This document shows positions 21,441-32,739 of a stretch of DNA of 64,000 nucleotides, one piece after another; the first letter of the stretch is position 1; the number at the start of each line of letters is the position of its first letter. A program made the position numbers and the translations under genes. The notes below the pieces were generated by a model. That model was given only the letters and a program-made list of their open reading frames with translations. It had not been told where the DNA came from and searched no databases. The DNA comes from Epiperipatus broadwayi (Eukaryota > Onychophora > Udeonychophora > Euonychophora > Peripatidae): positions 91,470 through 155,469 of the forward strand of contig JAQFVV010013331.1 of the NCBI GenBank assembly GCA_028023455.1, in the 5' to 3' direction.

Positions 21441-22640
21441 GTGATTTTTGGTTTTGTGAATATAATCAGTAAAATTTTATATACTTATTTATGAAGATCT
21501 CTATGATTTCTTCATTTTTTTCTATTTAAGGTCAAAATTAATAAATACTTTTCAAACATGGATTATCACACTATGTTGACTTTGGGATTACTTGTCATTA
21601 TCATATGAGTAGGTTTTCTTTAAATGTTTATTTTATCTTTTCCTCTCTGTCCAATATTCTTGTATTTTTTATTATTAAACATAAGTTTATAGATATATGC
21701 ATAGTCTAACATTAGACCTATATCTTTTTTTCTCTAAGCATTATTTATGCTCTTTTAATCATTTTTGATATGCTAATGAATTTCATCAATATATATATAT
21801 ATATTCTTTCACATTCACATGATGTTTTATAGATGCATTGTTTGTTTTCAGATTTCAAATTTACATTTTATAAAAGTTAATATTTTTGGAAAGCTACTCT
21901 GGTATATTGTTTGCAGTTTTTTTATTTGTATAATACTCAAATAATAATGACAAACAATCCCATAATTGTTAAACCATTATAGCACTAACTTAATTGTTAT
22001 AATTCAAAATGTTCAGAAGCCACTCATTAATCTTGCTGTTTAGGGGTAAAAAATAGTGATAGGAGGACTTGAAAATGAGGTGAATAATGTCAATATATTT
22101 AGAAAAGTATAAACAAAGTTTGGTTTTTACTAAGAATATTTAAGTATTTGACTGTATGTTGTATTGCTAAGCTTAAAAATGTTACCCTGGCAAATGATAA
22201 TATCTCTGCCTCAACATATAAGCTATCTAGTTATATTTCTTTTCTTCTGATTCATAGGAACTTTTATCATTTCTACAAAACAACATATAGACTTTTTAGA
22301 TATAGCCATATTATTGTTGTTTTTGATTAAGAAAGGGTTGTGGGTTTTTTTTCAAGAATCTATCATGATGATCAAGGAGTTTATTGACTCAAAGTTATTT
22401 GTCAAGAAATTTTACAGAAATTAAAATCAATCCTTGCAAGTAAAATATTGTTGTCCACTTTTCCAACAGACATAGTTGAGTTATACATACAATGTTAATT
22501 ATTTATTGGTAATCCCTGTTTTGGGCACTAAATTCATTAATCTATGAGCATTTGCATGTAATTTTAGAAATAGAAAATTGCTTTTTTAACTTAAAAATTG
22601 TAATTGAAAGTTATATATATATATATATATCATTTTATTA
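21441..22640. other. AT-rich stretch, nothing recognised
   Basis: No gene or repeat family identified. (TA)n microsatellites lie at about 21,791-21,806 and 22,612-22,631. Confidence 0.45.
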
Positions 22641-22654
22641 AGATATTTCACAAT

Positions 22655-22922
22655 ATTTTATGTTGGTGAATCTTTGTTTAATATTTATATTAATTCAGTA
22701 ATAAAAGAATTAGAAAATTGTATATATATTCTATATAAGCATAAGTTATTTATGAAAGTTAAATTATATGTTGATTATATTAATATGAGAATCTTGTCAT
22801 ATGAAATTTTGATATTACAGATAATAGATAACTTCCAACAGACAATAAATTCAGTAATTTTATATATGAAATCATCTATAATGACAAGTAGTTCCATTGG
22901 TCTTTTTGAATTTGCCACTTAG
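22655..22922 (+). pseudogene. Non-LTR reverse transcriptase fragment
   Basis: Translation gives VGESLFNIYINSVIKELEN, then KLFMKVKLYVDYINMRILS and EILILQIIDNFQQTIN. This copies the LINE RT layout of Q-G-E-x-L-S-P-x-LFNIYIN followed by KLYADD-I-x-ILS. The catalytic Asp pair is degraded (YVDY for YADD) and a few residues are missing between GESL and FNIYIN. The open frame (22,674-22,922) is 82 codons. The clade differs from the RTE fragment at 0.9 kb; a jockey/CR1/I-like type is possible. Inactive. Confidence 0.55.
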
Positions 22923-24221
22923 TATCTTAAGAATTAAAAGATTACTGGTCTAATTATTGAAAAGTTTTAAAAGAAACTATATATATTCCTGCATGGATCA
23001 TTTTTGTACTAGTACAATGCTCTCCCCCCCCCCCCCATAAACAATGAGGATTGCCAATTCCTCAACAAGCTTTATGATAAATGCTTAGCCAGAGCCAGCA
23101 CTTAAAATATCTCTGTCAGGAACCCCCCCCCCCCAAACCCCTGACCATGTTTTCATGCTTTGGCACTTCTCAGAGAGGTGACAGGGTAGGTCATGTGATA
23201 TATCTCTTATTTTGACTCCCCCCCCATCATGTTTTCAATATTCATCATGGATACCAAAAGTCTTAAATAATAGTGAATCATATTACATTTTTAACACACA
23301 TTCTAGGTGTGGATGAATAAATATTGTATTTGCATTGTAAACTAAAAAAATAAAATATATAAAATTATGTTGTTGTTTTTTTAATTTTTGTGTTATGCAA
23401 TAAGTTGTTGATTCAGGGATAACTGAAATTTCCAATATGGAAATGATAATTGTACTTTGTCAAAAAATTCTTATCTTCTTTCCTACTAATGATCTTGGGT
23501 AACTTAAATTATATGCATAACATATTAAAACTAGAACATTTTTTTCTTTGATTAGAAATAACTTCATTCTCTAGAATTAGCTTTTCTTTTTTTTTCTTTT
23601 TTTATAAATTATCTATCTACATTTTAAAAAAGGAATACTGCAGTATATTAAATAAAAAAACTTAAATTGGTGCCCTTCTCTGTTAAAATATTATCTCACT
23701 TTAAATATCTATTTCAATATTTTTGAATGTACTTGGAACATTTAAAATAAAATTTCTGCAAATTATATTTTTTTCAGCAAGCAAGTAAATTATAATTGAA
23801 TATCTTTTTAACAAAATGCAGTAAATTTTAATAATAATAAAAAAGCATTATGAGAGTATTTATATTTGATTTCATTAAGTGCTTAAGAAATACATAGATG
23901 TAAATTCTGAAAAAATAAAATTATACTTGATGCAAGATAATGTTCAGAAACTATAAATATAATATTCTAATACTAATAGACAAATTATGGAATGAAATCT
24001 TAAATAATGTATCATCTGACAAATCTAAGGGATAGTTTTAAATTGGTTTTGGATAAAGCTACAATTATGAGTTGGAATTCTATTTTTTTCTTGATTTTTG
24101 ATTTTGAAATTTTATTGAAGTCAAAAATAATTTGCTGCATTAAGTTAATAGAAATATTTTGTTGTGTTCTCTTTTTTTGTGTTTTTACTATTTGTTTTTT
24201 TTTTTTTTCAAACTTAAATAT
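22923..24221. other. AT-rich stretch with poly-C cluster
   Basis: Apart from the poly-C runs (23,024-23,225) nothing is recognised. An open frame at 24,007-24,330 is hydrophobic, low complexity, and enters the LTR at 24,222, so I do not treat it as a gene. Confidence 0.45.
23024..23225. repeat. Cluster of three poly-C runs
   Basis: Runs of 13 C (23,024-23,036), 12 C (23,123-23,134) and 8 C (23,218-23,225) within 202 bp, in a less AT-rich patch. They could form i-motif or, on the other strand, G-quadruplex structure. Confidence 0.8.
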
Positions 24222-25905
24222 TGCAATGGTAATTGCTCTTTTAATAATTGGTAATAATCAGGTTAACAATAAAATGAAAAATACAATATTGCAACTTAAT
24301 TTTAGTTTAGGGGAATTTAAAGATAACTAATGGACAACCGTGTACATGGTGGAGTGACTACATACAACTTATTTTTAATTGACAAATCTATAAGAGTCAC
24401 AAGCAATACTTAAATTGAACATACATAAAAACAAGCTTCTATGCAGACTCAAATATATTTCCTGATCATTATCCCCGCCTCCACCTAATACTATTATTAC
24501 ATTAATGAAATGAATAATCAGCTTGGAATTCAGATGAGAAATGACAAACAACAAAATTATTAACAACAACAATAACTTTAATTAACAAATAGAATTATAT
24601 GATAATAAAAAAAATGTATATGCATTAAAACAGGCAAAACTCTTTATGTATTGCCACTCAGTGCAAGCCAGAGTAATCAATGGATGCCAGAAGGCTTATG
24701 CACAAAATCCCCATCTAGTGCCTACTCATTCAATATCCCCAGACTAGTTTCTGGATTGTGACCTTCGTCAGTGAGGAGCCTTGGATCTGAGAGCACTGCA
24801 CCTAAATCTTAGGATCTAATACAATCCTCCAGCAGCCACCTTTTATCTCTACTTAACTACAAAACTATGAGACTTAAATTGAAAACACTATAATATTTTT
24901 AATCCAAGCTCATCAGCTTATATAATCATATAGGTCTGAACTCAGTTCAGTACCTATACATTTTGGTGTATTTGTTTCTTTAATAACCATAGCCACCACT
25001 ATCCTATTAGGTAGGATAACAATTAAGAGCAAGCATGAGAAATGGTGATCATGTGGTGTTTATAGGCAATTATTCATGAGAGGGGGGAAATCTTTGTAGC
25101 TTTATAATAACTCACTAATAGAATGTTCAATTAATTACCTTGATGTCCTTGTGAGCTCACATATATTTCTGTCTCCATAAATGTGTTTATATGGCTATTG
25201 AAACCATCAATTTTAACTGTTAACTAGCAATACTAATATTTTAACTTCTCTTGATTCATTCCATGGCAGTTTTTCCTATGAAAGTCTCCATTACAATTTT
25301 CCTATGAGCATCAAAATGAATAGTGTCAGACTAATTATAACTACATTTCTGTGTGATTATCAATTTAAATGACTAGTTTTCTTCTTGTAGCAAATAAGTG
25401 TCAAATATTTCTTCAGCATTAGATAAAGATGAACAGATCAACAGGATCAAAGTCAATTTTAAGGCATTTCTTTGCTTACAGCTCCATATTCAGTTATAAT
25501 GCTGGAAAGATCATAGAAAGCATTCTGAAGATTTTTCTACTCCATAAAATGCAAGATAGTTCCTTAAATAATCATTACAAATTTTTACAGACTTTTATTC
25601 AGTAAGTGACATGATCAAGAAGTAGTGACAATCATTCCCATTCTTTCTTGGAAAGCAGACAAACTTAATGTTTTATTTTTCCTCCCAGTCATTTGTGATT
25701 GGTTTCTATAGCAATGTTCTTTTTATTTAAAATAGTAATATTATTTTAAAATTAAAAATTATAATATATTTTAGTTTTACACTTATTGTTATCATTTTCA
25801 AAACACTAAAATTTATTTTATATACAGGACTTTGAATATTTTGTAATATATAATAAAGAAAAATATTCACATAAAAGCAATGCAAACTCAGATATGAGGG
25901 TTACA
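24222..25905 (-). repeat. 3' LTR of the 24-29 kb element
   Basis: On the minus strand it starts TGTAACCCTCATATC (25,905) and ends CCATTGCA (24,222). It matches the right copy over GGTAATAATCAGGTTAAC, TATGGTGGAGTG-like, AAATAATCAGCTTGG-like, GAAATGACAAACAA, GTGAGCTCACATATATTTC and AATATATAATAAAGAAAAAT blocks. It carries an extra ~440 bp (repeat A, 24,634-25,070) absent from the right copy. Confidence 0.8.
24634..25070 (-). repeat. Dispersed repeat A, copy 2 (fullest copy)
   Basis: Starts near AGGCAAAACTCTTTATG and ends near GGTGATCATGTGGTGTTT. On the minus strand it contains CACTGACGAAGGTCACAATC, then CAGAAACTAGTCTGGGG (24,773 to 24,738), a hammerhead-like CUGAYGA ... GAAAC arrangement around a short variable segment. 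It is absent from the partner LTR, so it inserted after the LTR element, or the right LTR lost it. Confidence 0.7.
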
Positions 25906-25921
25906 TTTGCCCCTTCTTTAT
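25906..25921 (-). other. Polypurine tract of the 24-29 kb element
   Basis: Plus strand TTTGCCCCTTCTTTAT is, on the minus strand, a purine run (AAAGAAGGGGCAAA) directly before the TGTAAC start of the 3' LTR. This is the expected second-strand primer. Confidence 0.6.
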
Positions 25922-26155
25922 TTATAAATGAAATAGAGCCAATTTAGCCCTAAACATCATTCATTTTTATTTCTACTCTAAAAAAAATTAATTTTACAAT
26001 AATGTCATGCTTAGCATTTACTTCTTTGGAAATGAACTTACAAGCTGGTATGAACATAACAAATAATGTCATCTTTAGTCTAGATCGCATTTATGAATCC
26101 ATTGTCTTTATATGCACATATAAACAATTTATTTAATTAATTCCATAAAATTTAT

Positions 26156-26653
26156 TTATTGGACTTGATCATCAGCCTGATGTTGAGACAGACAAAGAAA
26201 TCTCCCACTAACAATGAGTATATCATGCAATGTGAACACCAAGAGAGCTATCTCAAGCACAAATATAATATCAACCAAATCATATAATGAACAATACATT
26301 TGAATAAAGCCTTGTTCTACTATGAGACTTAGAGGCTGACAAATATAAATATGATTGATAACAGTGCTTAGATAAGAACTCTGAAGTATCAATAAAACAT
26401 GACAACCACAAAACAATGAAACACTCCATTCACCATCAATGCATAAATCAACACTATCTATCATTGATAAACTCATAATTAATTTTAGTTTTAAGTTATA
26501 TAATGTCTTATATGCCTTAGCAAATAACACTATTATATCTAATTCATTTATCATAACATATTTGTCAACTATTATTAGCATTTGAACTGTGCAGTTCTTT
26601 TTTTTAACTAGTCTTTTTTTATGCTCTGTACTATCTACTTTTATAATGTGCAC
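26156..26653 (-). CDS. Unrecognised 165-codon ORF in the LTR element interior
   Basis: The frame opens after a stop just upstream; the first listed codon is GTG at 26,653, and the first ATG in frame is at MLIIVDKY, ~25 codons on. It ends at TAA (26,156). The N-terminal third is basic (EHKKRLVKKKNC). The rest is hydrophobic, with candidate membrane-like stretches (SVSLFCGCHVLLILQSSYL; IIFVLEIALLVFTLHDILIV). No DTG, RT or integrase motif is present. For such AT-rich DNA, 165 codons without a stop is unusual. It lies downstream of the coiled-coil Gag remnant in the same sense, so it may be an element-encoded protein of unknown role, or chance. Nothing in it lets me name a family. Confidence 0.3.
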   Translation of the reverse strand: MHIIKVDSTEHKKRLVKKKNCTVQMLIIVDKYVMINELDIIVLFAKAYKTLYNLKLKLIMSLSMIDSVDLCIDGEWSVSLFCGCHVLLILQSSYLSTVINHIYICQPLSLIVEQGFIQMYCSLYDLVDIIFVLEIALLVFTLHDILIVSGRFLCLSQHQADDQVQ

Positions 26654-26699
26654 TATATAAATTATTTGTCCATTCTCCTATAACAAGTATCTATTAACA

Positions 26700-27120
26700 A
26701 GTCCAGGGTCATCAACTTAGGGACCATCTTTATTCAAAGATGGATTAAATGCCTCTCTCTAGTAAATATATTTTTATTAATATGCAGCCCCTCACTCCGA
26801 ATGACCTGTAATACCTTTTATTCATCATATAGTAACTCTGATTCATTTTTAGAAAAAATGAATATTTTAATTTTGTTCTTTTTAGATTATCCTTATACAA
26901 CAAGCTCTTGAACTAAATTTCTTATTAGACCATTTATCTAGCTTAATTATTTGCGTTAGCTCTGGATTTTTTTTTTCTAGTTCTCTAAATTTTAATCTGG
27001 ATGGTTTTTTAGTACTTTTATTATAGGTTTTTTAGTACTTTTATTATATACCATACCAAACAAAATACTTTTATATTTGACTCTATTAAAGTGATTTTCT
27101 TGATCATCTATTTTTTAAAT
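26700..27120. other. Interior of the LTR element, nothing recognised
   Basis: AT-rich sequence between the two coding remnants. A 25-bp direct repeat (GGTTTTTTAGTACTTTTATT twice) is at about 27,003-27,050. Confidence 0.4.
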
Positions 27121-27131
27121 ATTTAAATAAC

Positions 27132-27790
27132 TTAATCAAGCATTTCTTCACTTTTACCTTTATTATATGGGCATTCAAATATGCAATCAACTATAATGCA
27201 AGCATCTTGTTTCAAAGCTTCTGTGTTAATTCTAAACTTATTTAAACTATCAATATCATGATTACCTTTAATTAATGCAGTCAGGTATTTATAATTAGCT
27301 TCATCTATTTCAACTACCTTAGATTTAATATTTACCTCTTGAGATTCTGAAATTATATTACAACTATCTTTATCTATCTGCTCAGCTATCACAACGTTTT
27401 ATTTATTATTTTCTCTAATTTCCTCTATCAACTAGCCTTTATCATCTTTATTCAGTTGGACCTCAAGATTTATATCATTAATTTTACTTTCAAACTTTAC
27501 AAAACGATTTTCCAATCTAATTATTATTTGTTCATTTAATTGCTATATCTGTTTTTTGTTTTCTTTTATCTGACTCTCAATTTGGCTTCTCATTTCTGAA
27601 AACATGCTTTCCATGTTCTCTTTATTTTCTTTGTTTTGTGTCTCGAGATCTTTCATTTGGTCTTCAGATCTTTACTTTGTTTTTTGATTTTTTAAATTCA
27701 ATTCTGTGAGCATGTTCATGATCATGTTTACAAACTTACTATTATGAGTTTCAGTTTTACTTTCCTGAGCTTCCATTTTTGCTTTAGCTT
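27132..27790 (-). pseudogene. Coiled-coil Gag-like remnant
   Basis: Minus-strand reading from ~27,790: KMEAQESKTETHNSKFVNM, MLTELNLKN, a stop, then MKDLETQNKENKENMESMF, SEMRSQIESQIKENKKQIQ, LNEQIIIRLENRFVKFESK, a stop, and finally the open 86-codon frame at 27,392-27,132 (EQIDKDSCNIISESQEVNI...). The heptad-like Leu/Ile/Met spacing with Glu/Lys/Gln predicts coiled coil. Position right after the 5' LTR and leader suggests Gag. Similar coil-rich segments precede capsid-like Gag at 4.46-5.6 kb and 53.7-54.5 kb. No capsid domain follows here. Confidence 0.5.
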
Positions 27791-28194
27791 GGGTAATCAT
27801 ATACACAAATTTATAATAAATTTAGCTAACAATTTTTCTTATAATTTTTTTAAAAAAAGTATATAAAACATTAATATTTCTTTTATTTATTTAATAGCTA
27901 GCATGCTCACCTTCTTTCCACCATGTAATCTTTCTAAAACTGCAATGTATTTTAATTTTAATGTTTTATTTATTTGTATATTACTATTATCTCTACTAAT
28001 CTATTTCTATCACTATCACTTATTAGTTTATTAATTGATTTTTATTTTTGTTTATAACAAAATAAATGATTATATTTTTCATTTGATCAAGTATTTATAT
28101 TCCATATTTCAATGACTAATTTATATTTGTTTGAATACTAATAAAAAAATATTGTAAAAGTAAACTGGGTTCAATCCCTATTTGTTTTAATCAA

Positions 28195-28220
28195 GATAAT
28201 CCCAGAACCAAGCTCCCAAA
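28195..28220 (-). other. Primer-binding-site-like sequence, tRNA-Pro-like
   Basis: On the minus strand, directly after the LTR end CCATTACA, comes TTTGGGAGCTTGGTTCTGGG. The retroviral tRNA-Pro site begins TGGGGGCTCGTCCGGGAT. Similarity allowing CpG decay and one or two inserted bases is suggestive only. Confidence 0.3.
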
Positions 28221-29525
28221 TGTAATGGAAACCATCCTTTTGACAATTGGTAATAATCGAGTTAACAATAAAATAAAAAAATACAATATTGCAAATTAAT
28301 TTTAGTCTAGGGGAATTTACAGATAATTAATGAATGACCATGTATATGGTGGAGTGTCTAGATACAACTTATTATTTTTTTTTCATATGTCATAGCACCG
28401 GCCGAGATGCGAACCCACAACTACATGCTTCCAAGTCGGTTGCGATAACCTCTCGGCTAAGAAAGCTTGACTTATTTTTAATTGAGAAATCTACAATAGT
28501 CACAAGAAATAATCAAATTGACCGTACATAAAAACAAGTTTCTATGCAGATTTAATTATATTTTCTGATTGTTACCCCTCTCCATCTAATATATTATATT
28601 ACTAAAGTAAATAATCAGCTTGGACTTTGAATGAGAAATGACAAACAATAAAATTATTAACAATAGCAATAAGTTTAATTAACAAATAGAATTATATGAT
28701 AAAAAAATGTATCTACATATTTACACTTAAAAATTATATGATGGTCATGTGTGAGAACTACCTTGATGTTTTTGTGAGCTCACATATATTTCTGTCTCCA
28801 TAAATGTGTATATATGGCCATTGAAATCATTAATATTAACTGTCTGCTAGTAATATTAACATTTTAACTCCATTGGATTCATTCTGTGGCAGTTTTTCCT
28901 ATAAGAATCTCCATTGCAATTTTCCTATGAGTATCAAAATAAGTAGTGGCAGGCTAATTATAGAAGTACATTTCTATGTGATAATCAGTTTAGCTGGCTA
29001 GTTTTCTTCTTGTATCAAGAAAATGTCAAATATTTCTTCAGTGTTAGATAGTAATGAATAGATCAGCAAGATTGAAGTTAATTTTGAGGCATTTTTTTGC
29101 TTATAGTTTCATATTCAACTACAATGCTGGAAAGATTAAGGAAAGCATTTTGGAAGTTTTTCTACTTCCTAAAATGCATGATATTTCCTTAAAAATCATT
29201 ACCATTTTTACAGACTTCTATTTAGTAAATATGATCAAGAAATAGTAACAATCATTTCCTTCCTTTCTTAGAAAGCAGATGAAATTAGTGTTATTATTTT
29301 TTTTCCCCAGTCATTTGTGACTTGTTTCTATAGCGACATTCTTTTTATTTAAAATAATAATATTAATTTAAAAAATTATAATATATTTTAGTTTTACACT
29401 TATTGTTACCATTTTCAAAACACTTTAAAATGTATTTTATATACATGATTTTTAATATTTTGTAATATATAATAAAGAAAAATGTTCACATAAAAGCAAC
29501 ACTTGTAATCTCAGACACGAGGATG
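28221..29525 (-). repeat. 5' LTR of the 24-29 kb element
   Basis: Matches 24,222-25,905 through most of its length and ends (in the minus sense) with CCATTACA at 28,221. The outer end near 29,525 (GACACGAGGATGATA) is degraded, so the first bases of the LTR are not exact. It contains a SINE at 28,374-28,469 that the partner lacks. Confidence 0.75.
28374..28469 (-). mobile_element. Short tRNA-derived SINE with target duplication
   Basis: On the minus strand the ~96-bp insert reads TTAGCCGAGAGGTTATCGC (A box), AACCGACTTGGAAGCATG, then GTGGGTTCGCATCTCGGCC (B box) and a short unique tail ending in nine A. The 7-bp ACTTATT flanks it at 28,367-28,373 and 28,470-28,476. The partner LTR shows the uninterrupted site (CATACAACTTATTTTTAATT at 24,361-24,380). 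That proves insertion after the LTR pair formed. Confidence 0.85.
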
Positions 29526-29690
29526 ATAATATATATCTATAAAGTTGTAACTAAAATATTTTTTATTATATTAGAATCTGAGTTACATACTTCACAAGCA
29601 CAAACATCATTTCAATTGTAAAATGTGTTTATTTGTTTATAGTAGAAAGTTGCTTAAAGTTATGACAAATCTATTTCATTAAATTAACAA
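29526..29690. other. AT-rich flank, nothing recognised
   Basis: Short stretch between the right LTR and the repeat-A tandem. Confidence 0.4.
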
Positions 29691-30400
29691 AATACCATAT
29701 AAAAAACCCTGCTTACATAATACTTTTAAATAACAATTCTAATTCTCCTACTCCAGTTCTGCCAACTAGTATAAATTGGAGTAATATTGCTTAATAAATC
29801 TCTATTCAATGCATCCTATGTATATTCCCAGACTAGTGTTTAGCTTATAGCTTTCATCAGTAAGAAGTTTTGTATCTAAATCTAGTTCACCTAGATTTTT
29901 TTTAATCTAATGACACTCTAGCTACCAGCTTAAATTAAAATACATCTTATTGTTTTGAATCTAAGACAACTTACTCATATAATTAAATAGATCTGATAGC
30001 AATTCAATATCTATGTTTTTGTGCTCTCTGTTTTTAATAACTGTGGTCACCAATTTTTTATGACCAGAATTGTCATAAAAACAAAATAATATATGACACC
30101 AGTCTACACAATACTTTTAAGTAGCAAATCTATTTTTTCTACTTCAGTTATGCCACCTGGATAAATGTTTAGTAATCATTAGATTTTATGGTAGCGCTTA
30201 GTAAATCTTTATCCCACATTCTCCTTTATATATTTCCAGATGAGTTTCTAATTTGGGAGGGGGGGGAGTTGAATTAGATCTAAAAATTCACATGCACTAG
30301 ATCCAGATCTAAAATTCTTCATTGCTGAAAACCATAAGCTAAAAACTAGTTAGGAGAAATGTATTTACTTCTTAGATCCATTTGGGGCTTCCAATATATT
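29690..30400 (-). repeat. Dispersed repeat A, tandem copies 3 and 4 with inverted piece
   Basis: A unit beginning ATAATACTTTTAAATAACAA with a TCTGCCAACT block (29,720-29,770) restarts at about 30,108 (CAATACTTTTAAGTAGCAAA, TATGCCACCTGG), giving a ~390-bp tandem. Copy 3 has the minus-strand core CTGATGAAAGCTATAAGCT then AAACACTAGTCTGGG (29,860 to 29,827). At ~30,300-30,360 the same core lies in the opposite orientation (TTGCTGAAAACCATAAGCTA then AAAACTAGT). Tandem and inverted partial copies resemble Penelope-like element ends. Confidence 0.65.
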
Positions 30401-31948
30401 TGATGATCAGTAAAAAATGTTAAAATATTCAATTTTATATCAAGACAATAAAACACCAATGATTGATATGTAGTTTTAAATATGCTCAAATTCATTTGTT
30501 TTACAAGGTTTTGAATCAAGGTGCATCAAGAATAATGCATAATTATTGAAATATTAGATTATGTAGTCAAATTTTTGTTGTATGCTAATAATATTTCTTA
30601 AAAATTACAAGAATCACATAGTTAACATTTCTAAAGATACTATGGAAGTAGTGATAACCACTAATTTTTCAATCATACCATTCAATAAAAATTACTAGAA
30701 TCAAGGCACAATGGTGAATAGGAATATAAGCAGAGTATTTTGTAGTGAATGAATAATTGTGCAGTTTATTGTGTAATAATGATCACTATGGGCAAAATTC
30801 AAGATATTATGTGTAGTAGTAAGCTACCAACTTTTTATACATATAAGCAAGATGCTTTATTTAGTTAAAATAGATTATTAAAATTAAAGTTAAATTCTTG
30901 ATTATAAATTTTGTGTATGTTTTTTCTCTAGTATTACTTTCACATTTATCTTCAATTTTTCTTAGATATTGACATTTTTTTTAATACTAAGATTTTGCAT
31001 TATAATATGAAGCATGCAGCAATGATGGATACTTTTTATTTCTGAAATTTTGCCTGTTATGCTTTAATTTGTATTGACAGAAATTCAGATATGTGATTTT
31101 TTGTTAAATTTTCAACAATTTGAGATAGAAAAAAATTTGTTTGTTTTTGAATTGTTAATCTTAGATATGATATTGCAATATTTTATTTATCCTCACTGAA
31201 TCAAAATCTCTAAAGCATTTACTATAATTTCACATTGATCCCATACTTTGTATTCATAGTTACATAATTAATGTTTTTAGAATATACAATCAGAAATATT
31301 TTTGAGTGATTATAGAACAGTGAAAATTTATCTTATAAATATGAGTAATGAATCAATTATTTGCTCAATTCTGATTTATTCAAAATTTCTACTTTATAAT
31401 ATAACTCTTTACAGAAATGCTAACAATTTTCAAATAATATTTGTCCTTTTTCCCCTCTGAATTGTTTTTATTATTAGTTAATTCTTGAAAATATTTTAAT
31501 TAACATTGAGAGTTTAAATTTTATTTCATTGTTGTTAAATTTGACTTTTATAAATTGGAAATATGATTAATGTTTTCTATTTTTGTCTGATGGAAGTCAT
31601 AAAGTTTATTAAAAAGCAAAACATTTAATCTGATTGAAAAGAATTTTGTGGATGAGACTACTACTTTATTATGATTGTTTTGTTTTCATTTAATTTTATT
31701 CAAAATTGGCTTACTAATGTAAAATTTTCACCTTTTTTCTTTTGATTTAAAATTAAAGTTTGATACTTCAGTATTTTGAATTTACATTAAAATTATATTT
31801 AACTAGAATTTAAAAAATTTCTCTTTGACATTTTATAATAACATATATAGAATATTAAATGTAAATTCAAAATTCTGAATTATAGTTTTCCTAAACTTAA
31901 ATTGTTCAAGGAAATTAATATTATTGGCTTTACTTTCAAATAATATAT
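30401..31948. other. AT-rich stretch, nothing recognised
   Basis: No coding blocks, repeats or structured RNA identified. Confidence 0.45.
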
Positions 31949-32014
31949 TATGAGACAGTTGTGTGTCTCATGGCATACAATAACATAGTAGTGTGTGTAT
32001 ATATATATATATTG
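31949..32014 (+). repeat. Dispersed repeat B, 5' fragment
   Basis: GTGTCTCATGGCATACAATA and the following AGTAGTGTGTGTATATATATA match the start of repeat B copy 2 (TGTTTCATGGCATACAATAA at ~45,475). It breaks off in a TA microsatellite. Confidence 0.6.
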
Positions 32015-32739
32015 TGCCCTTATCTATAGGTCATAATAAGGTAGAATGGTCAATTGCTAAAAAAAATTTTAAATTTTAAAATACGTTTGTGTAATATATT
32101 GATAATTGTATGATCGATTAGATTTTATAGTACAATTTAAGGCTGAAAATTACCTGGTATATAAAAGTGTAATGGATTATTTTAAAAGAACAGTTAAATA
32201 AAGCTTAATTATATCCTTGCTTATGGTTGTAAAAGCTGGCCATATAAAATAATACAGCTATAAATAGTTAAAAGTATATTAACAATTCAATTGTAATGTT
32301 TTAAAACTAATAAATTAAATAAATGCTATATGTAATATTATAGTTATAATTAATATTCAAATTTAATCTAATATATTTTAAGATAAACTTTGGGATGGTG
32401 AGAATTATATTTAATTCTACATTTTAAATTATTTTCCAAATTTTTATAAAATATATCAGTTTTGGTAATTTAGACTGAGACGTAAATTTAAAAAAAAAAA
32501 AAAAATCATCTGATAAAGTTAGTAATCATGTGACTGTATATTATATACCTTCACACACACGCTTGTTAGAATATAATAATAAAGTTTGTGAATTATAAAA
32601 CTAAATGTAATTGCTATCTATCGTTAAAGTAAAAGTTGAAATATTAAATGTTATTTTAATAATTGTTTTAAAGTTTAAATGATTTTGATAAAACTATAAT
32701 TGAGTTTAAAAATACTATTCTAAGTAATATTTTAAAACA
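32015..32739. other. AT-rich stretch, nothing recognised
   Basis: Contains a poly-A run at about 32,490-32,505; otherwise featureless by eye. Confidence 0.45.

Larger units (their letters stand above)
24222..29525 (-). mobile_element. LTR retrotransposon without pol (LARD-like)
   Basis: Two similar direct copies (24,222-25,905 and 28,221-~29,525) flank a 2.3-kb interior. On the minus strand the order is 5' LTR (right), primer-site-like sequence, coiled-coil Gag-like remnant (27,790 to 27,132), a 165-codon ORF (26,653 to 26,156), purine tract and 3' LTR (left). No protease, RT or integrase block is visible. Either pol was deleted or the element was always nonautonomous. The LTRs are clearly diverged, so the insertion is old. 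Confidence 0.7.

Noticed and set aside
24007-24330. 107-codon plus-strand frame
   Set aside because: Runs from unassigned AT-rich DNA into the LTR at 24,222, antisense to the element, with poly-Phe from a T run.
26156-26653. Envelope gene in the 24-29 kb LTR element
   Set aside because: The ORF has hydrophobic stretches but no signal peptide at its start, no cleavage site and no cysteine pattern; calling it an envelope would be a guess.
28380-28466. A functional tRNA gene on the minus strand
   Set aside because: A and B boxes are present, but the acceptor and anticodon stems do not pair properly, and A-tail plus target duplication show a SINE insertion.
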